This document shows positions 1 to 7,885 of a DNA stretch of 64,000 nucleotides, piece after piece. Each line of letters begins with the position of its first letter. Positions within the stretch are counted from its first letter, which is position 1. A model generated the notes under the pieces. That model saw only the letters and a program-made list of their open reading frames with translations. It searched no databases and had not been told where the DNA came from. Both the position numbers and the translations under genes were made by a program. The stretch lies in the NCBI RefSeq assembly GCF_019317285.1, contig NZ_CP079218.1, positions 3,162,001 through 3,226,000 of the forward strand, in the 5' to 3' direction. Source of the stretch: Pedobacter sp. D749. GTDB lineage: Bacteria; Bacteroidota; Bacteroidia; Sphingobacteriales; Sphingobacteriaceae.

Positions 1-328
1 TTTCTAATTATATAGGTGTCTTTATATGACCTTCCGGAGTCGTATACAGTAGGCTAGGCTTGATTGGTTTTGTAATAGAAGTTATCCAAAAATCATAATT
101 GTCTAAACATCCTCGGAATTAATTCGTATTTGATACAAGGTGCTCATAATCATAAATAATATTTAATCATCATAACATGCTAATTATCAGCGAAATTTCA
201 AACATTATTTATAAGACATTGCAAGTATTATAAAAAATAATTATTATGTAGTAGTTATTTTACATTAAAATTACGTACACTTGCAACATATCACTAAAAG
301 TGGCTAATTTACATGATGTCAAAAAAAT

Positions 329-1405
329 ATGTTCGAGTTTAATCTGAGGTATCTTTATTTTATAATTTTCATTGTTGCTTGCTGCACAATTGGGATGTCA
401 TGTAATCGTTCAGATCAGAAAATTAATTACATGAGAGGAGATATGTTGGATGTCTTTAGGCTTGCCAAACTTCAAAATAAAAAGGTTTTTGTAGTAATTT
501 CTGATAGTAATTGTGGTAAGTGCAATAAATTTTTCAACTTCCTAGACCAGCAAAAGCCTACTGTAAAAAGGCTTCAGAATGAATATGTTTGTTATAAAGT
601 GGATATAAATAATAAAAATGAAAAAGCATTTGCTGAATTGGTTAAATGCCCTTCATATCCTTTCCCATATTTCTTTGATAATTCTGGTAATTTATTAGCT
701 TTCGGTTACCCAAATAGTAAAAATTATGACATTAGCAATCTTGACAACATTGGTATCTCTAATTTTCGTTTTGCTGAACTTTTCCAGCTTAATTGCACTA
801 TAAATGATTATAAATTATCGATTTCTCAATGTCTCAAAGGAACATTTTTATTCAGAATGAATAAGTTTTTTGAAGCATTTTCACTATTTAAAAACTCATT
901 AGAAAAGATTATTTATCCTTATAATTTACGTTACACCAATGATTTAATCAAAAAAGCACATGTAATCAATTATAGTATTAACGATAAAGTTAGTCAATAC
1001 AAGCCATCAGTATCAGATACTTTTTTGTATGGGGATTGCTTTCCATATATATATAATAATGCTAATGCTCCAACTACCTTGAAAGCCATTAAAAATCAAT
1101 CGTTTAAATTAGATTCGAAGATTAAAAACCTAGGCGTACTTAAGGTTGGCAATCGTTATTTTTTCCAATTTTCGATTGTAAACCAATCGAAAACGCCGTT
1201 GATTATTTACAAGGTGAGTCATCCGTGTGATTGCATAAAACTTTTTTGGACAAAAAAACCGTTAGGCTACAATGAAACTTCCACAATCAAAGGCGAGTTC
1301 ATCCCCTATGCGACTGGCGAATTTAGTAAAGAAATATTCATACATAGTAATTCAATTAATCAATCAATGGATATAATTAAAATAGTTGGTACTGTAAACA
1401 AATAA
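329..1405 (+). CDS. Thioredoxin-like/DUF1573 lipoprotein
   Basis: The 358-residue product starts with a hydrophobic leader (residues 7-24) ending in a lipobox-like G-M-S-C, so it is probably a lipoprotein facing the periplasm. A C-x-x-C pair (C62, C65; CGKC) after a beta strand and before an aromatic-rich helix looks like a thioredoxin fold active site, though the usual WCxxC tryptophan is missing. The last ~95 residues (LGVLKVG, H-P-C-D-C) resemble DUF1573, an Ig-like domain frequent in Bacteroidota envelope proteins. It lies 21 bp before the CBM1-like secreted protein, so co-transcription is likely. In duplication copy B this gene has been deleted except for its final 26 bases. Redox maintenance of the cysteine-rich neighbour is a plausible role, but that is inference. 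Confidence 0.75.
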   Translation: MFEFNLRYLYFIIFIVACCTIGMSCNRSDQKINYMRGDMLDVFRLAKLQNKKVFVVISDSNCGKCNKFFNFLDQQKPTVKRLQNEYVCYKVDINNKNEKAFAELVKCPSYPFPYFFDNSGNLLAFGYPNSKNYDISNLDNIGISNFRFAELFQLNCTINDYKLSISQCLKGTFLFRMNKFFEAFSLFKNSLEKIIYPYNLRYTNDLIKKAHVINYSINDKVSQYKPSVSDTFLYGDCFPYIYNNANAPTTLKAIKNQSFKLDSKIKNLGVLKVGNRYFFQFSIVNQSKTPLIIYKVSHPCDCIKLFWTKKPLGYNETSTIKGEFIPYATGEFSKEIFIHSNSINQSMDIIKIVGTVNK

Positions 1406-1426
1406 CTCAATCTAATTTATCATAAA

Positions 1427-1903
1427 ATGAAAAAAAAATATATTGCTGCATTATTGCTAGCAGTTAACTTACTCCCGGCCTTTGCGAGTGCTTCGACTTA
1501 TTGGGGTTCTCCGGGCTTTGGACAATGTGGGGGATCTTTGTACTCTGGTGATATGTATTGTGAAGACGGATATACTTGTGTATATGTGGATAATTATTAT
1601 TCACAATGCTTGCCCCTCCCAGGAACTACTTTTTCGAAAACCTTTTCGCTGGTATCCCCCCCGGGCTTAGTAAAGTATGTTTATCCAGGTGGTCAATCAA
1701 TTATTTTGACTGCCAAAAATCTAAATTTTCTTGGTGCTTTAGTAACAGTAACTTGTAATTATGGTCGTACTTGGTCTCTCGTCTCACTTCCTTTTGCCGA
1801 AGATTATAAAGGTTACTCTATTCTTCACCCAATACCTGTATATTACTCTTTTCAGGCATCAACAGATGCAGATGCAGCACTAATTTCGTTTTCTTGTAAA
1901 TAA
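1427..1903 (+). CDS. Small secreted protein with fungal-type CBM1-like module
   Basis: A 158-residue protein with a clear signal peptide (KKK start, hydrophobic to about A22). Residues 31-62 align without a gap to the fungal cellulose-binding module family 1. The four cysteines (C34, C45, C51, C61) have CBM1 spacing, GQCGG is kept, Y39-S40-G41 is kept, and the end Y57-Y58-S59-Q60-C61-L62 is identical to that of the Trichoderma Cel7A module as I remember it. The three flat-face aromatics are filled by F31, Y57 and Y58. The remaining ~95 residues are a domain I do not recognise, shared with the paralogue at 4148, which lacks the module. Two further cysteines (C110, C157) are also absent from the paralogue and may pair. 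No catalytic domain is present, so this would be a bare binding protein. Confidence 0.7.
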   Translation: MKKKYIAALLLAVNLLPAFASASTYWGSPGFGQCGGSLYSGDMYCEDGYTCVYVDNYYSQCLPLPGTTFSKTFSLVSPPGLVKYVYPGGQSIILTAKNLNFLGALVTVTCNYGRTWSLVSLPFAEDYKGYSILHPIPVYYSFQASTDADAALISFSCK

Positions 1904-1914
1904 ATAAGATAGTT

Positions 1915-2406
1915 ATGAATAAGTCAACAACAATATTTTCAATTTTAATATGTGTGTCAGTCATAAGCTGCAAAAGGGATCAAACTGCAATGACACATTC
2001 CCCTATTTCAAATGTCAAATATTCAAATTCTGATTTCCCCAGAAAAGTTAGTCAATTAATAAAAAGCGATACATTGATTGATTTCGATGTAAATAGAGCC
2101 GTAACAACCGCTGATAAACCTATAACTGCAAGTGAGTACGCAAAGATGCGGGTTGCCACTTATCGGTTTTATCGTCATGTTAAATTAATTGATGGCAAAT
2201 ATATATATCAAGGGGAGGGTGGTAGTAAAGCAATAAATTTATCGGAACGAGTGTTTTCTGCTTTCACAAACAATTTAAATGAGATTAATAAGGCTGTTTC
2301 TAATGAACAACTTGCTAAGGGCAAAACAGAATTGCAACTTACCAAGGACGAAAAAAGAGAATTGCCGGAAGTGACTGATGAATATTTAAATTCATTGTTA
2401 AAATAG
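1915..2406 (+). CDS. Small lipoprotein, duplicated (copy A)
   Basis: A 163-residue product with a lipoprotein signal peptide ending I-S-C-K, so the mature protein starts at C19. I recognise no domain. The central part (SEYAKMRVATYRFYRHVKL) and the end (LPEVTDEYLNSLLK) are almost identical in the paralogue at 4552, whereas the N-terminal linker and a stretch before the C-terminus vary; copy A has about ten extra residues there. It starts 11 bp after the secreted protein's stop, and the same pair order is kept in copy B, so the two products probably work together. Confidence 0.7.
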   Translation: MNKSTTIFSILICVSVISCKRDQTAMTHSPISNVKYSNSDFPRKVSQLIKSDTLIDFDVNRAVTTADKPITASEYAKMRVATYRFYRHVKLIDGKYIYQGEGGSKAINLSERVFSAFTNNLNEINKAVSNEQLAKGKTELQLTKDEKRELPEVTDEYLNSLLK

Positions 2407-2479
2407 CATATCTGTTTTTCCAAAAGTCCATCTTATCAGTAATAGCTAAACATCCTTTTTGTAAATTTACTTTAGTTGG

Positions 2480-2515
2480 ACATTCCTTCCTATGTGAAAA
2501 CATATGAAGGAATGT
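2480..2515. repeat. 15-bp stem hairpin, copy A
   Basis: Inverted repeat with arms of 15 bp (one mismatch) around the loop TGAAAA. It lies between the lipoprotein stop and the 3' break of the UvrA-like fragment. There is no T-run after it, so it is not a classical terminator. The same structure is perfect in copy B. Confidence 0.75.
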
Positions 2516-2521
2516 TACGTT

Positions 2522-2836
2522 GCCTACTTAAGACCTCTTGAAGCGCCTGAACGTTGCTGATATATGGCGATTGAGGTAGGCAGTTCTTGAATTGAGTGTA
2601 CTTCTGGAACATTCACATTGTTGAAAAGCCTACGGACATAAGGCGAGACGGATTCCAGATAGTGCCGTTGCGCTTCAGCATGGAGTGTGCGGAAGGCAAG
2701 AGACGATTTTCCTGATCCGAAAACGCCCGTAAATACAACCAGTTTTATCCCTGGGAATTTCAAATGAAATATCTTTTGGATTATACTCTCTTACGCCCTT
2801 TACCCGGATTACATCAGACTTACTCCCATTCACCAT
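2522..2836 (-). pseudogene. UvrA-like ATPase gene, truncated 5' fragment (copy A, frameshifted)
   Basis: Reading leftward from an ATG at 2836, the translation begins like UvrA-family proteins (I-R-V-K-G-x-R-E-x-N-P-K-D-I), then Walker A in the form GVFGSGKSSLAF and the family block AEAQRHYLESVSPYVRRL. A one-base insertion in the T-run at 2743-2746 separates the first part from the Walker A part. The coding match stops after SGASR, roughly 105 residues into a family of 800-950. What remains cannot make a working ATPase. Copy B is cut at the same point but broken by different mutations. Confidence 0.8.
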
Positions 2837-2947
2837 TACTTCTGTTTATAGCATAAGCAACAGAAATCAGCGTAGTAGGCTTGTGAAATCTGAAAGCACT
2901 CACAAAGTAAAGCGAACTTTAAAAACATTAAAATTACACTTCTTCTT

Positions 2948-3503
2948 ATGTTATTTGGCGCACTGGGTGTGGGCAAAATAATGGCTCAAAACTCATTGCT
3001 TAAACATTCTGTTTATGTCTCTCCGTTTGTTGGTCTAATTTCAACCATTAAGCCCCCTATACGGAGCCGATGTTGGATATGAATACCGGCTCAATAAACA
3101 TTGGGGACTTACTGCCGGAGCAAATATCGCTTATACGCAAAAGAAAAATCCTGCTATTTATGATGGTAATAATGGTGGTAGACAAGCAAAAAATTCTAAA
3201 CTTGTCCAAAATGCATTTTATGCCGGTGCTAAATATTATATGGGTAAGTTTTACCTCGCGGCTGATTTTGGCTACCAGGATGCTTACTCAACAGTAAACT
3301 ATCAGTATATGGGTACAGGATCCAGTTACAATTATGGCACCACAGCGACAAACGGATTTTATCAAGCTTATGGTATTGGCTATCAAATGCCGCTTGCAAA
3401 AGGTGATAACATTGAGTTTTTCGCAAAAGGAACGAACGCAAATAGTAATACGAGTTACCTGATTGGCTTTAAGTATAATTTCGGGCTATTTAGAAGAAAG
3501 TAA
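2948..3503 (+). pseudogene. Outer-membrane beta-barrel gene, frameshifted (copy A)
   Basis: The frame opens with a leader ending KIMAQN. Compared with copy B it loses two bases near 3056-3066, in the equivalent of KAPMYGAEVGYEY, which shifts the frame. Beyond the lesion the rest reads cleanly to the end: alternating hydrophobic strands such as KFYLAADFGYQDAYS and a terminal SYLIGFKYNFGLF, with the aromatic last strand usual for outer-membrane barrels. The 3' end missing in copy B is intact here. The signal peptide probably starts upstream at a non-ATG codon or has lost its start. Confidence 0.75.
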
Positions 3504-4147
3504 TTCTTTGCCACTTAAAAACTTACCCAGGTATCTTTAAAATAACCTGGGTGAGTTTAAGCAAACTTAAAAATTGAAATTCTATATCTTGCCAAAAAAA
3601 AAAATTAGCATGCATATCTGCAGCACTTATATCAACTGAAAATAGCTCACTAAAGCGTATTGATCTTCATGGCACGCTAATTTTTCAGGGAAATTGCCGC
3701 TATAATTTCACGTTTTAGGGATATTTCAGCCTCAAAATATGCTTTCTCAATGTTTAGAAGAGCTTTCGATATTTTTTGATTAGGAAATCATTCATTTTTC
3801 ATCTATGGTATTTGGGGCTATCAGTCTAAAGAAAGAAGCAACAACGATTAACCGGACATCTTTGAGTGTAAGGTTTATCTTATCTCTTTTTCTAATTATA
3901 TAGGTGTCTTTACACGCCCTTCCTGAATCATACACACTAGGCTCGGCTTGATTGGTTTTGTAAATAGAAGCTATCCCAAAATGATAATCCTTTAAAACAT
4001 CATTTATAATGCACCACCGTATCATAAAAAGGAGTATGATTTGACAATTAAATTACATATATTCGTAATATCTTACTTATACCGCTAATTTACATGGTGT
4101 AAATAGTTGGTACTGTAAACAAATAACTTAATCTAATTTATCATTAC
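3504..4147. other. Gene-poor junction between the two duplication copies
   Basis: From 3504 to 3888 the sequence follows the barrel gene of copy A. From 3889 it repeats the DNA at the left end of the window. A 77-codon minus-strand frame (3792-4025) crosses the junction; its counterpart in copy A is riddled with stops and I recognise no family. At 4100/4101 lies the scar where the thioredoxin/DUF1573 gene was deleted. Confidence 0.6.
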
Positions 4148-4534
4148 ATGAAAAAAAAAATTATTGCTTCATTATTGCTAGCGATTAACTTAGTCCCGGC
4201 GTTCGCGGATGCCCAGGTAATCATTCTTAATAATCCACCTCACACCGCTCTGCTGGCGGTACCTACGCAAGGATTCGAAGTAGATTTCGCCTGGGGCGGT
4301 GGTCAAGATATACTTCTCACTGCCGAAAATCTGAATATTCTTGGTGCTTTGGTACAAGTAACTTCTCCTATTGGTCATAGTTGGTCTTTCGCCTCACTTC
4401 CTCTTTCTAAAAATTATAAAGCTTATTATTATAAACACCCACTACCTATAGCCTGGAATTTTAACGCATCAACTAATGCAGATGTGGCACTAATTTCGTT
4501 TTCAGCTCAAAATATACAACATCCTCAACAATAA
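4148..4534 (+). CDS. Small secreted protein, paralogue without the CBM1-like module
   Basis: A 128-residue product with the same signal peptide type as its paralogue (MKKK, hydrophobic core, cut near A20-A22). The body aligns with the C-terminal domain of the 158-residue paralogue: T-A-E-N-L-N-I-L-G-A-L-V, then SWSFASLPLSKNYKAYY and ADVALISFS. The cysteine-rich N-terminal segment is absent, and the two C-terminal-domain cysteines of the paralogue are replaced here by serine and alanine, so this version has no cysteine. The last eight residues are unrelated. No known domain; probably a periplasmic or extracellular protein. Confidence 0.65.
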   Translation: MKKKIIASLLLAINLVPAFADAQVIILNNPPHTALLAVPTQGFEVDFAWGGGQDILLTAENLNILGALVQVTSPIGHSWSFASLPLSKNYKAYYYKHPLPIAWNFNASTNADVALISFSAQNIQHPQQ

Positions 4535-4551
4535 ATAAAAAAACATAGTCA

Positions 4552-5013
4552 ATGAATAAGTTAACAACAATATTATCAATTTTAATATGCGTGGCAATCA
4601 TAAGCTGCAAAAGGGATCAAACTGCAATGACACCTTTGCCTATTTCAAATGCAAAATCTTCAAATAATGATTTGTCAATAAAAGTTAATCAATTACTAAA
4701 AACCGATACATTGATTGATTTCGATGTAAATAGCGCCGTAATAACCGCTGCTAAACCTATAGCTACAAGCGAATACGCAAAGATGCGGGTTGCCACTTAT
4801 CGGTTTTATCGTCATGTTAAATTAGTTGACGGCATATATATATATCAAGGGAAGGGTGGTTATAAAGCTATAAATTTATCGGAACATCTGTTTTCTGCTT
4901 TCACAAACAATTTAAATGAAATTAATAAGGCCGTTTCTAACGCCCATGCAAAGGGCGAAAAAATAGAATTGCCGGAAGTGACTGATGAATATTTAAATTC
5001 ATTGTTAAAATAG
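4552..5013 (+). CDS. Small lipoprotein, duplicated (copy B)
   Basis: A 153-residue product with a lipoprotein signal peptide (I-I-S-C-K), the paralogue of the protein at 1915. The block from SEYAKMRVATYRFYRHVKL through AFTNNLNEINKAVSN is nearly unchanged, while the linker after the lipid anchor has drifted. It starts 17 bp after the secreted protein. That both reading frames stayed open while the neighbouring genes decayed suggests selection on this secreted-protein/lipoprotein pair. Function unknown. Confidence 0.7.
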   Translation: MNKLTTILSILICVAIISCKRDQTAMTPLPISNAKSSNNDLSIKVNQLLKTDTLIDFDVNSAVITAAKPIATSEYAKMRVATYRFYRHVKLVDGIYIYQGKGGYKAINLSEHLFSAFTNNLNEINKAVSNAHAKGEKIELPEVTDEYLNSLLK

Positions 5014-5086
5014 CATATCTGTTTTTCCAAAAGGCCATCTTATCAGTTATAGTTAGACATCCTTTTTGTAAATTTACTTTAGTTGT

Positions 5087-5122
5087 ACATTCCTTCATAT
5101 GTGAAAACATATGAAGGAATGT
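5087..5122. repeat. 15-bp perfect hairpin, copy B
   Basis: Perfect 15-bp inverted repeat (left arm acattccttcatatg) around TGAAAA, at the same place relative to its neighbours as the hairpin at 2480. No T-tract follows. It marks the point where similarity to UvrA stops in the adjoining fragment, so it could be the edge of an inserted element. Confidence 0.8.
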
Positions 5123-5129
5123 TACGTTT

Positions 5130-5444
5130 GCCTACCGAAGACCTTCTTGAAGGGCCGGGATGTTGCTGGTATAGGGCAATCGAGGGAGGCAGTCCTTGGA
5201 TTGAGTACACTTCTGGAACATTCATCTGGTTGAAAAGCCTGCGAACATAAGGCGAGACGGATTCCAGATAGTGCCGTTGCGCTTCAGCATAGAGCGTGCC
5301 ATAGGCAAGAGACGATTTTCATGATCCGGAAACGCCCGTAAATACAACCAATTTATCCTTGGGAATTTCAAATGAAATATCTTTTGGATTCTACTCCCTT
5401 ACACCCTTTACCCGGATTATATCAGACTTACTCCCATTCACCAT
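5130..5444 (-). pseudogene. UvrA-like ATPase gene, truncated 5' fragment (copy B, two stops)
   Basis: The frame is continuous from the ATG at 5444 but carries two nonsense codons: TAG (5391-5393) where copy A encodes tyrosine in REYNPKD, and TGA (5319-5321) replacing the second glycine of the Walker A GSGKS. The family blocks AEAQRHYLESVSPYVRRL and the QQ-x-P-G-P-S-R-R-S-S-V-G stretch remain readable. The gene ends at the same place as copy A, so truncation preceded duplication and later decay was independent. Confidence 0.8.
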
Positions 5445-5548
5445 TAATTCTATTTATACCATAAGCAACAGAAATCAGCGTAGTAGGTTTGTAAAAATCT
5501 GAAAGCACACAAAGTAAAGCGGACTTTAAAAACATTAAAATTCTTCTT

Positions 5549-6067
5549 ATGTTATTTGGCACACTGGGTATGGGCAAAATAATAGCTCAAGACTCATTGC
5601 TTAAACATTCTGTTTATGTCGCTCCGTTTGTGGGTCTAAACTCAACAATTAAGGCTCCCATGTATGGGGCAGAAGTTGGATATGAATACAGACTCAATAA
5701 GCATTGGGGACTTACTGCCGGCGTAAATATCGCTTATACGCAAAAGAACAATCCTGTTATTTATGATGGTAATAATGGTGGTAGACAAGCAAAAAATTCT
5801 AAACTCCTCCCAAATGCATTCTATGCTGGTGCTAATTATTATATGGGTAAGTTTTACGTGGCGGCTGATTTTGGTTGTCAGGATGCTTACTCAACGATAA
5901 ACCATCAGTATGTGGGTACAGGATCCAGTTACAATTATGGCACCACAGTGTCAAATGGATTTTATCAGACTTATGGTATTGGCTATCAAATGCCACTTGC
6001 AAAAGGTGATAACATCAAAACAGATAAAAATAGGCGTCTCAAAAAACGAAGAATTCCATATGCTTAA
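5549..6067 (+). pseudogene. Outer-membrane beta-barrel gene, 3'-truncated (copy B)
   Basis: The 172-codon frame reads as the N-terminal three quarters of a small opacity-type barrel: a hydrophobic leader up to IIAQD, then strands such as HSVYVAPFVGLNS and KHWGLTAGVNIAYTQ. After GDNI it jumps to a basic 16-residue tail (KTDKNRRLKKRR...) unrelated to the final strands preserved in copy A. Without the terminal aromatic strand it is unlikely to be inserted by the BAM complex, so I call it a broken gene although the frame is open. The true start may lie upstream of the ATG, because hydrophobic codons continue leftward. Confidence 0.65.
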
Positions 6068-6181
6068 ATAAGGCATCGATTTTTTCAATTAATTTAAAGC
6101 AGAATCATATTAATTAAAGCGATGATACATCACTTTTAGTTAAAATCACGATCTTTATTAACTCAAATAAAACAAACAGAT

Positions 6182-7399
6182 ATGAAAAAATTATTTTTAA
6201 TATTCCTGCTGCTGCCTTTTATTGGTAGCGCACAGGTTAAAGGCACCCATTTTGAACATGGACTTTCCTGGCAGCAAGTGAAAGAAAAAGCAAAAAAAGA
6301 GAACAAATTCCTTTTGGTCGATTGCTTTACTACCTGGTGCGGTCCTTGCAAATATATGGCCAGTACCATTTTCCCGCAGGAGAAGGTCGGTGAATTCTTT
6401 AACAAAAACTTTGTAAATGTTAAGGTACAGTTCGACCAAACCAAAAATGACAGCGAAGAAGTGAAAAGCTGGTATGCCAATGCCCAGTCTATGAGCAAAG
6501 AGTTTAAAGTAAATGCCTATCCTACCTTTCTGATCTTCTCTCCCCAGGGAGAGCTTGTACACCGTATTGTAGGCGGCGGTGAGGCGGATGAATTTATCGC
6601 CAGAGCACAGATGGCGCTAAACCCGGAAACCCAGTATTATACGCTGCTGAAAAAAAGCGAGTCAGGAAATCCTACTCCTGAAACCCTGAAACAATTGGCC
6701 GTTAGTGCCGAGGCCGCATATGATGAGGAAAACTCCGAAAAATTTGCCAATGCTTATATTGATACACAAAAAGACCTCTATACCAAAGAGAACCTGGAGT
6801 TTATCAGCAGATACGTCAGAAGCACTAAAAGCAAGGGATTTGAGCTGATGCTAAAAGATCCTGAAAAAATAGATGCGATTTTGGGAAAGGGAAAATCAAA
6901 TAAAATCTTAAGCACTATTATTCTGGAGGAAAACATCTATCCTGCGCTTAGGAAACCTAATGTAAATATAGATTCACTGGTTGCTGCCGTACAGGCGAAA
7001 TACCCGAAAGTAGACATTAACGAACCCACAGACCTCATAAAGATCCAGATTTTTCAGACCGAAAAGAAATGGGACAAATTTCAGCCGGCAGTGTTAAGCT
7101 ATATGAAAAAATATGGCACCGAAGTAACTGCTGAAATGCTCAATTCTTTTGCATGGACTGTTTTTGAAAACTGTAAAGATCCTGACTGCATTGCTGAGGC
7201 GTTGAGCTGGAGTAAACGCAGTGTAGATGAGACCCACAGCAAAGAGCCTTCCTACATTGACACTTATGCCAACCTGCTGTATAAGCTGGGTAAGAAGGAC
7301 CAGGCGATCGCCATGCAGCAAAAAGCAGTGGATCTGGTTGCAGCTGAAAATAAAGCGCAGTACCAGGTTACGCTTGAGAAAATGAAAAAAGGTAAATAA
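6182..7399 (+). CDS. Secreted thioredoxin-family protein with helical C-terminus
   Basis: A 405-residue protein with a signal peptide (residues 1-17, cut after GSA). Residues ~25-145 form a thioredoxin fold of the DUF255/thioredoxin_7 type, with the full active site W52-C-G-P-C56 and the cis-proline region AYPTFLIF. The remaining ~250 residues are helical and end in TPR-like repeats (SYIDTYANLLYKLGKKDQAIAMQQKAV). Family members act in the periplasm as disulfide reductases or in cytochrome c maturation. It stands alone after the duplicated region and is followed by a good terminator, so it is probably monocistronic. Confidence 0.85.
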   Translation: MKKLFLIFLLLPFIGSAQVKGTHFEHGLSWQQVKEKAKKENKFLLVDCFTTWCGPCKYMASTIFPQEKVGEFFNKNFVNVKVQFDQTKNDSEEVKSWYANAQSMSKEFKVNAYPTFLIFSPQGELVHRIVGGGEADEFIARAQMALNPETQYYTLLKKSESGNPTPETLKQLAVSAEAAYDEENSEKFANAYIDTQKDLYTKENLEFISRYVRSTKSKGFELMLKDPEKIDAILGKGKSNKILSTIILEENIYPALRKPNVNIDSLVAAVQAKYPKVDINEPTDLIKIQIFQTEKKWDKFQPAVLSYMKKYGTEVTAEMLNSFAWTVFENCKDPDCIAEALSWSKRSVDETHSKEPSYIDTYANLLYKLGKKDQAIAMQQKAVDLVAAENKAQYQVTLEKMKKGK

Positions 7400-7418
7400 T
7401 CCTTAAGATTAAGGAAGA

Positions 7419-7453
7419 GGGGATGTAGCTTATGGTGCTGCATCCCCTTTTTT
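7419..7453 (+). terminator. Rho-independent terminator of the thioredoxin gene
   Basis: An 11-bp stem (GGGGATGTAGC paired with GCTGCATCCCC, one G-U pair), a 7-base loop and six Ts, 19 bp after the stop codon. Confidence 0.85.
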
Positions 7454-7642
7454 GCTAATGCCCCGATATAAAGCATTATTAACGAAGTTTCTCTGTAAGC
7501 TAATCGCCAATTTCATTAAATTAATGGATAAATCGCAAAATTGATGTCACCCTGAGGGATAATTTATTTATAAAAATCAATATTAGTCACAGTAGAACTT
7601 AAGAGAAATAAAAATTCCCCCTGGTTATCATCATCCGATAGC

Positions 7643-7727
7643 CTTCCCCGATTTTCGGGGAAGCAATCTTATATAGCAAGGATTACGAGCATAATAGATT
7701 GCTTCGTCGTTCCTCCTCGCAATGACG
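7643..7727. repeat. REP-like palindrome (cttcgtcgttcctcctcgcaa family)
   Basis: Two nested inverted repeats: CTTCCCC/GGGGAAG and AAGCAATCT/AGATTGCTT, followed by the sequence cttcgtcgttcctcctcgca. The same right half occurs at 62423-62450, where the matching left half is also complete. Confidence 0.7.
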
Positions 7728-7807
7728 ACTTTTTTTTTGGAGTCTGTCAATGGTAGTGGTTAGAATTTTTCAAATACATCGGAGGGCTTATGACAGATAT
7801 ACAAGAG

Positions 7808-7880
7808 GCGTCATTTCGACCGCAGTGGAGAACCCGAAGGCTCTGCGAAGCAAAATCTTTTAACATAGTTCAAAGATTTC
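7808..7880 (+). repeat. Dispersed 73-bp block A, copy 1
   Basis: Near-identical to the block at 8583-8655 (one difference seen, tgcgaag against tgcaaag). It contains the hairpin-type words tcatttcgaccgcagtggag and caaagatttc, typical of intergenic repeats. Confidence 0.75.
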
Positions 7881-7885
7881 CACGC

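Larger units (their letters stand above)
1..3888. repeat. Tandem duplication, copy A (left end outside window)
   Basis: The first bases of the window reappear at 3889 onward with scattered differences, and the gene order is repeated: secreted protein, lipoprotein, hairpin, minus-strand UvrA-like fragment, outer-membrane barrel. Copy A still has the thioredoxin/DUF1573 gene that copy B lost. The unit probably begins left of the window, so its true boundary cannot be seen. The first 328 bases are non-coding and AT-rich; I see no intact gene in them. Confidence 0.85.
3889..6017. repeat. Tandem duplication, copy B
   Basis: Second copy of the unit seen from position 1. It matches copy A up to the barrel codons for GDNI, then diverges. 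It differs by a ~1.06-kb internal deletion (the thioredoxin/DUF1573 gene), absence of the CBM1-like segment in the secreted protein, a ten-residue shortening of the lipoprotein, and loss of the 3' end of the barrel gene. Confidence 0.85.

Noticed and set aside
3792..4025. 77-codon minus-strand frame at the duplication junction
   Set aside because: The counterpart at the left end of the window is broken by several stops and no family is visible.
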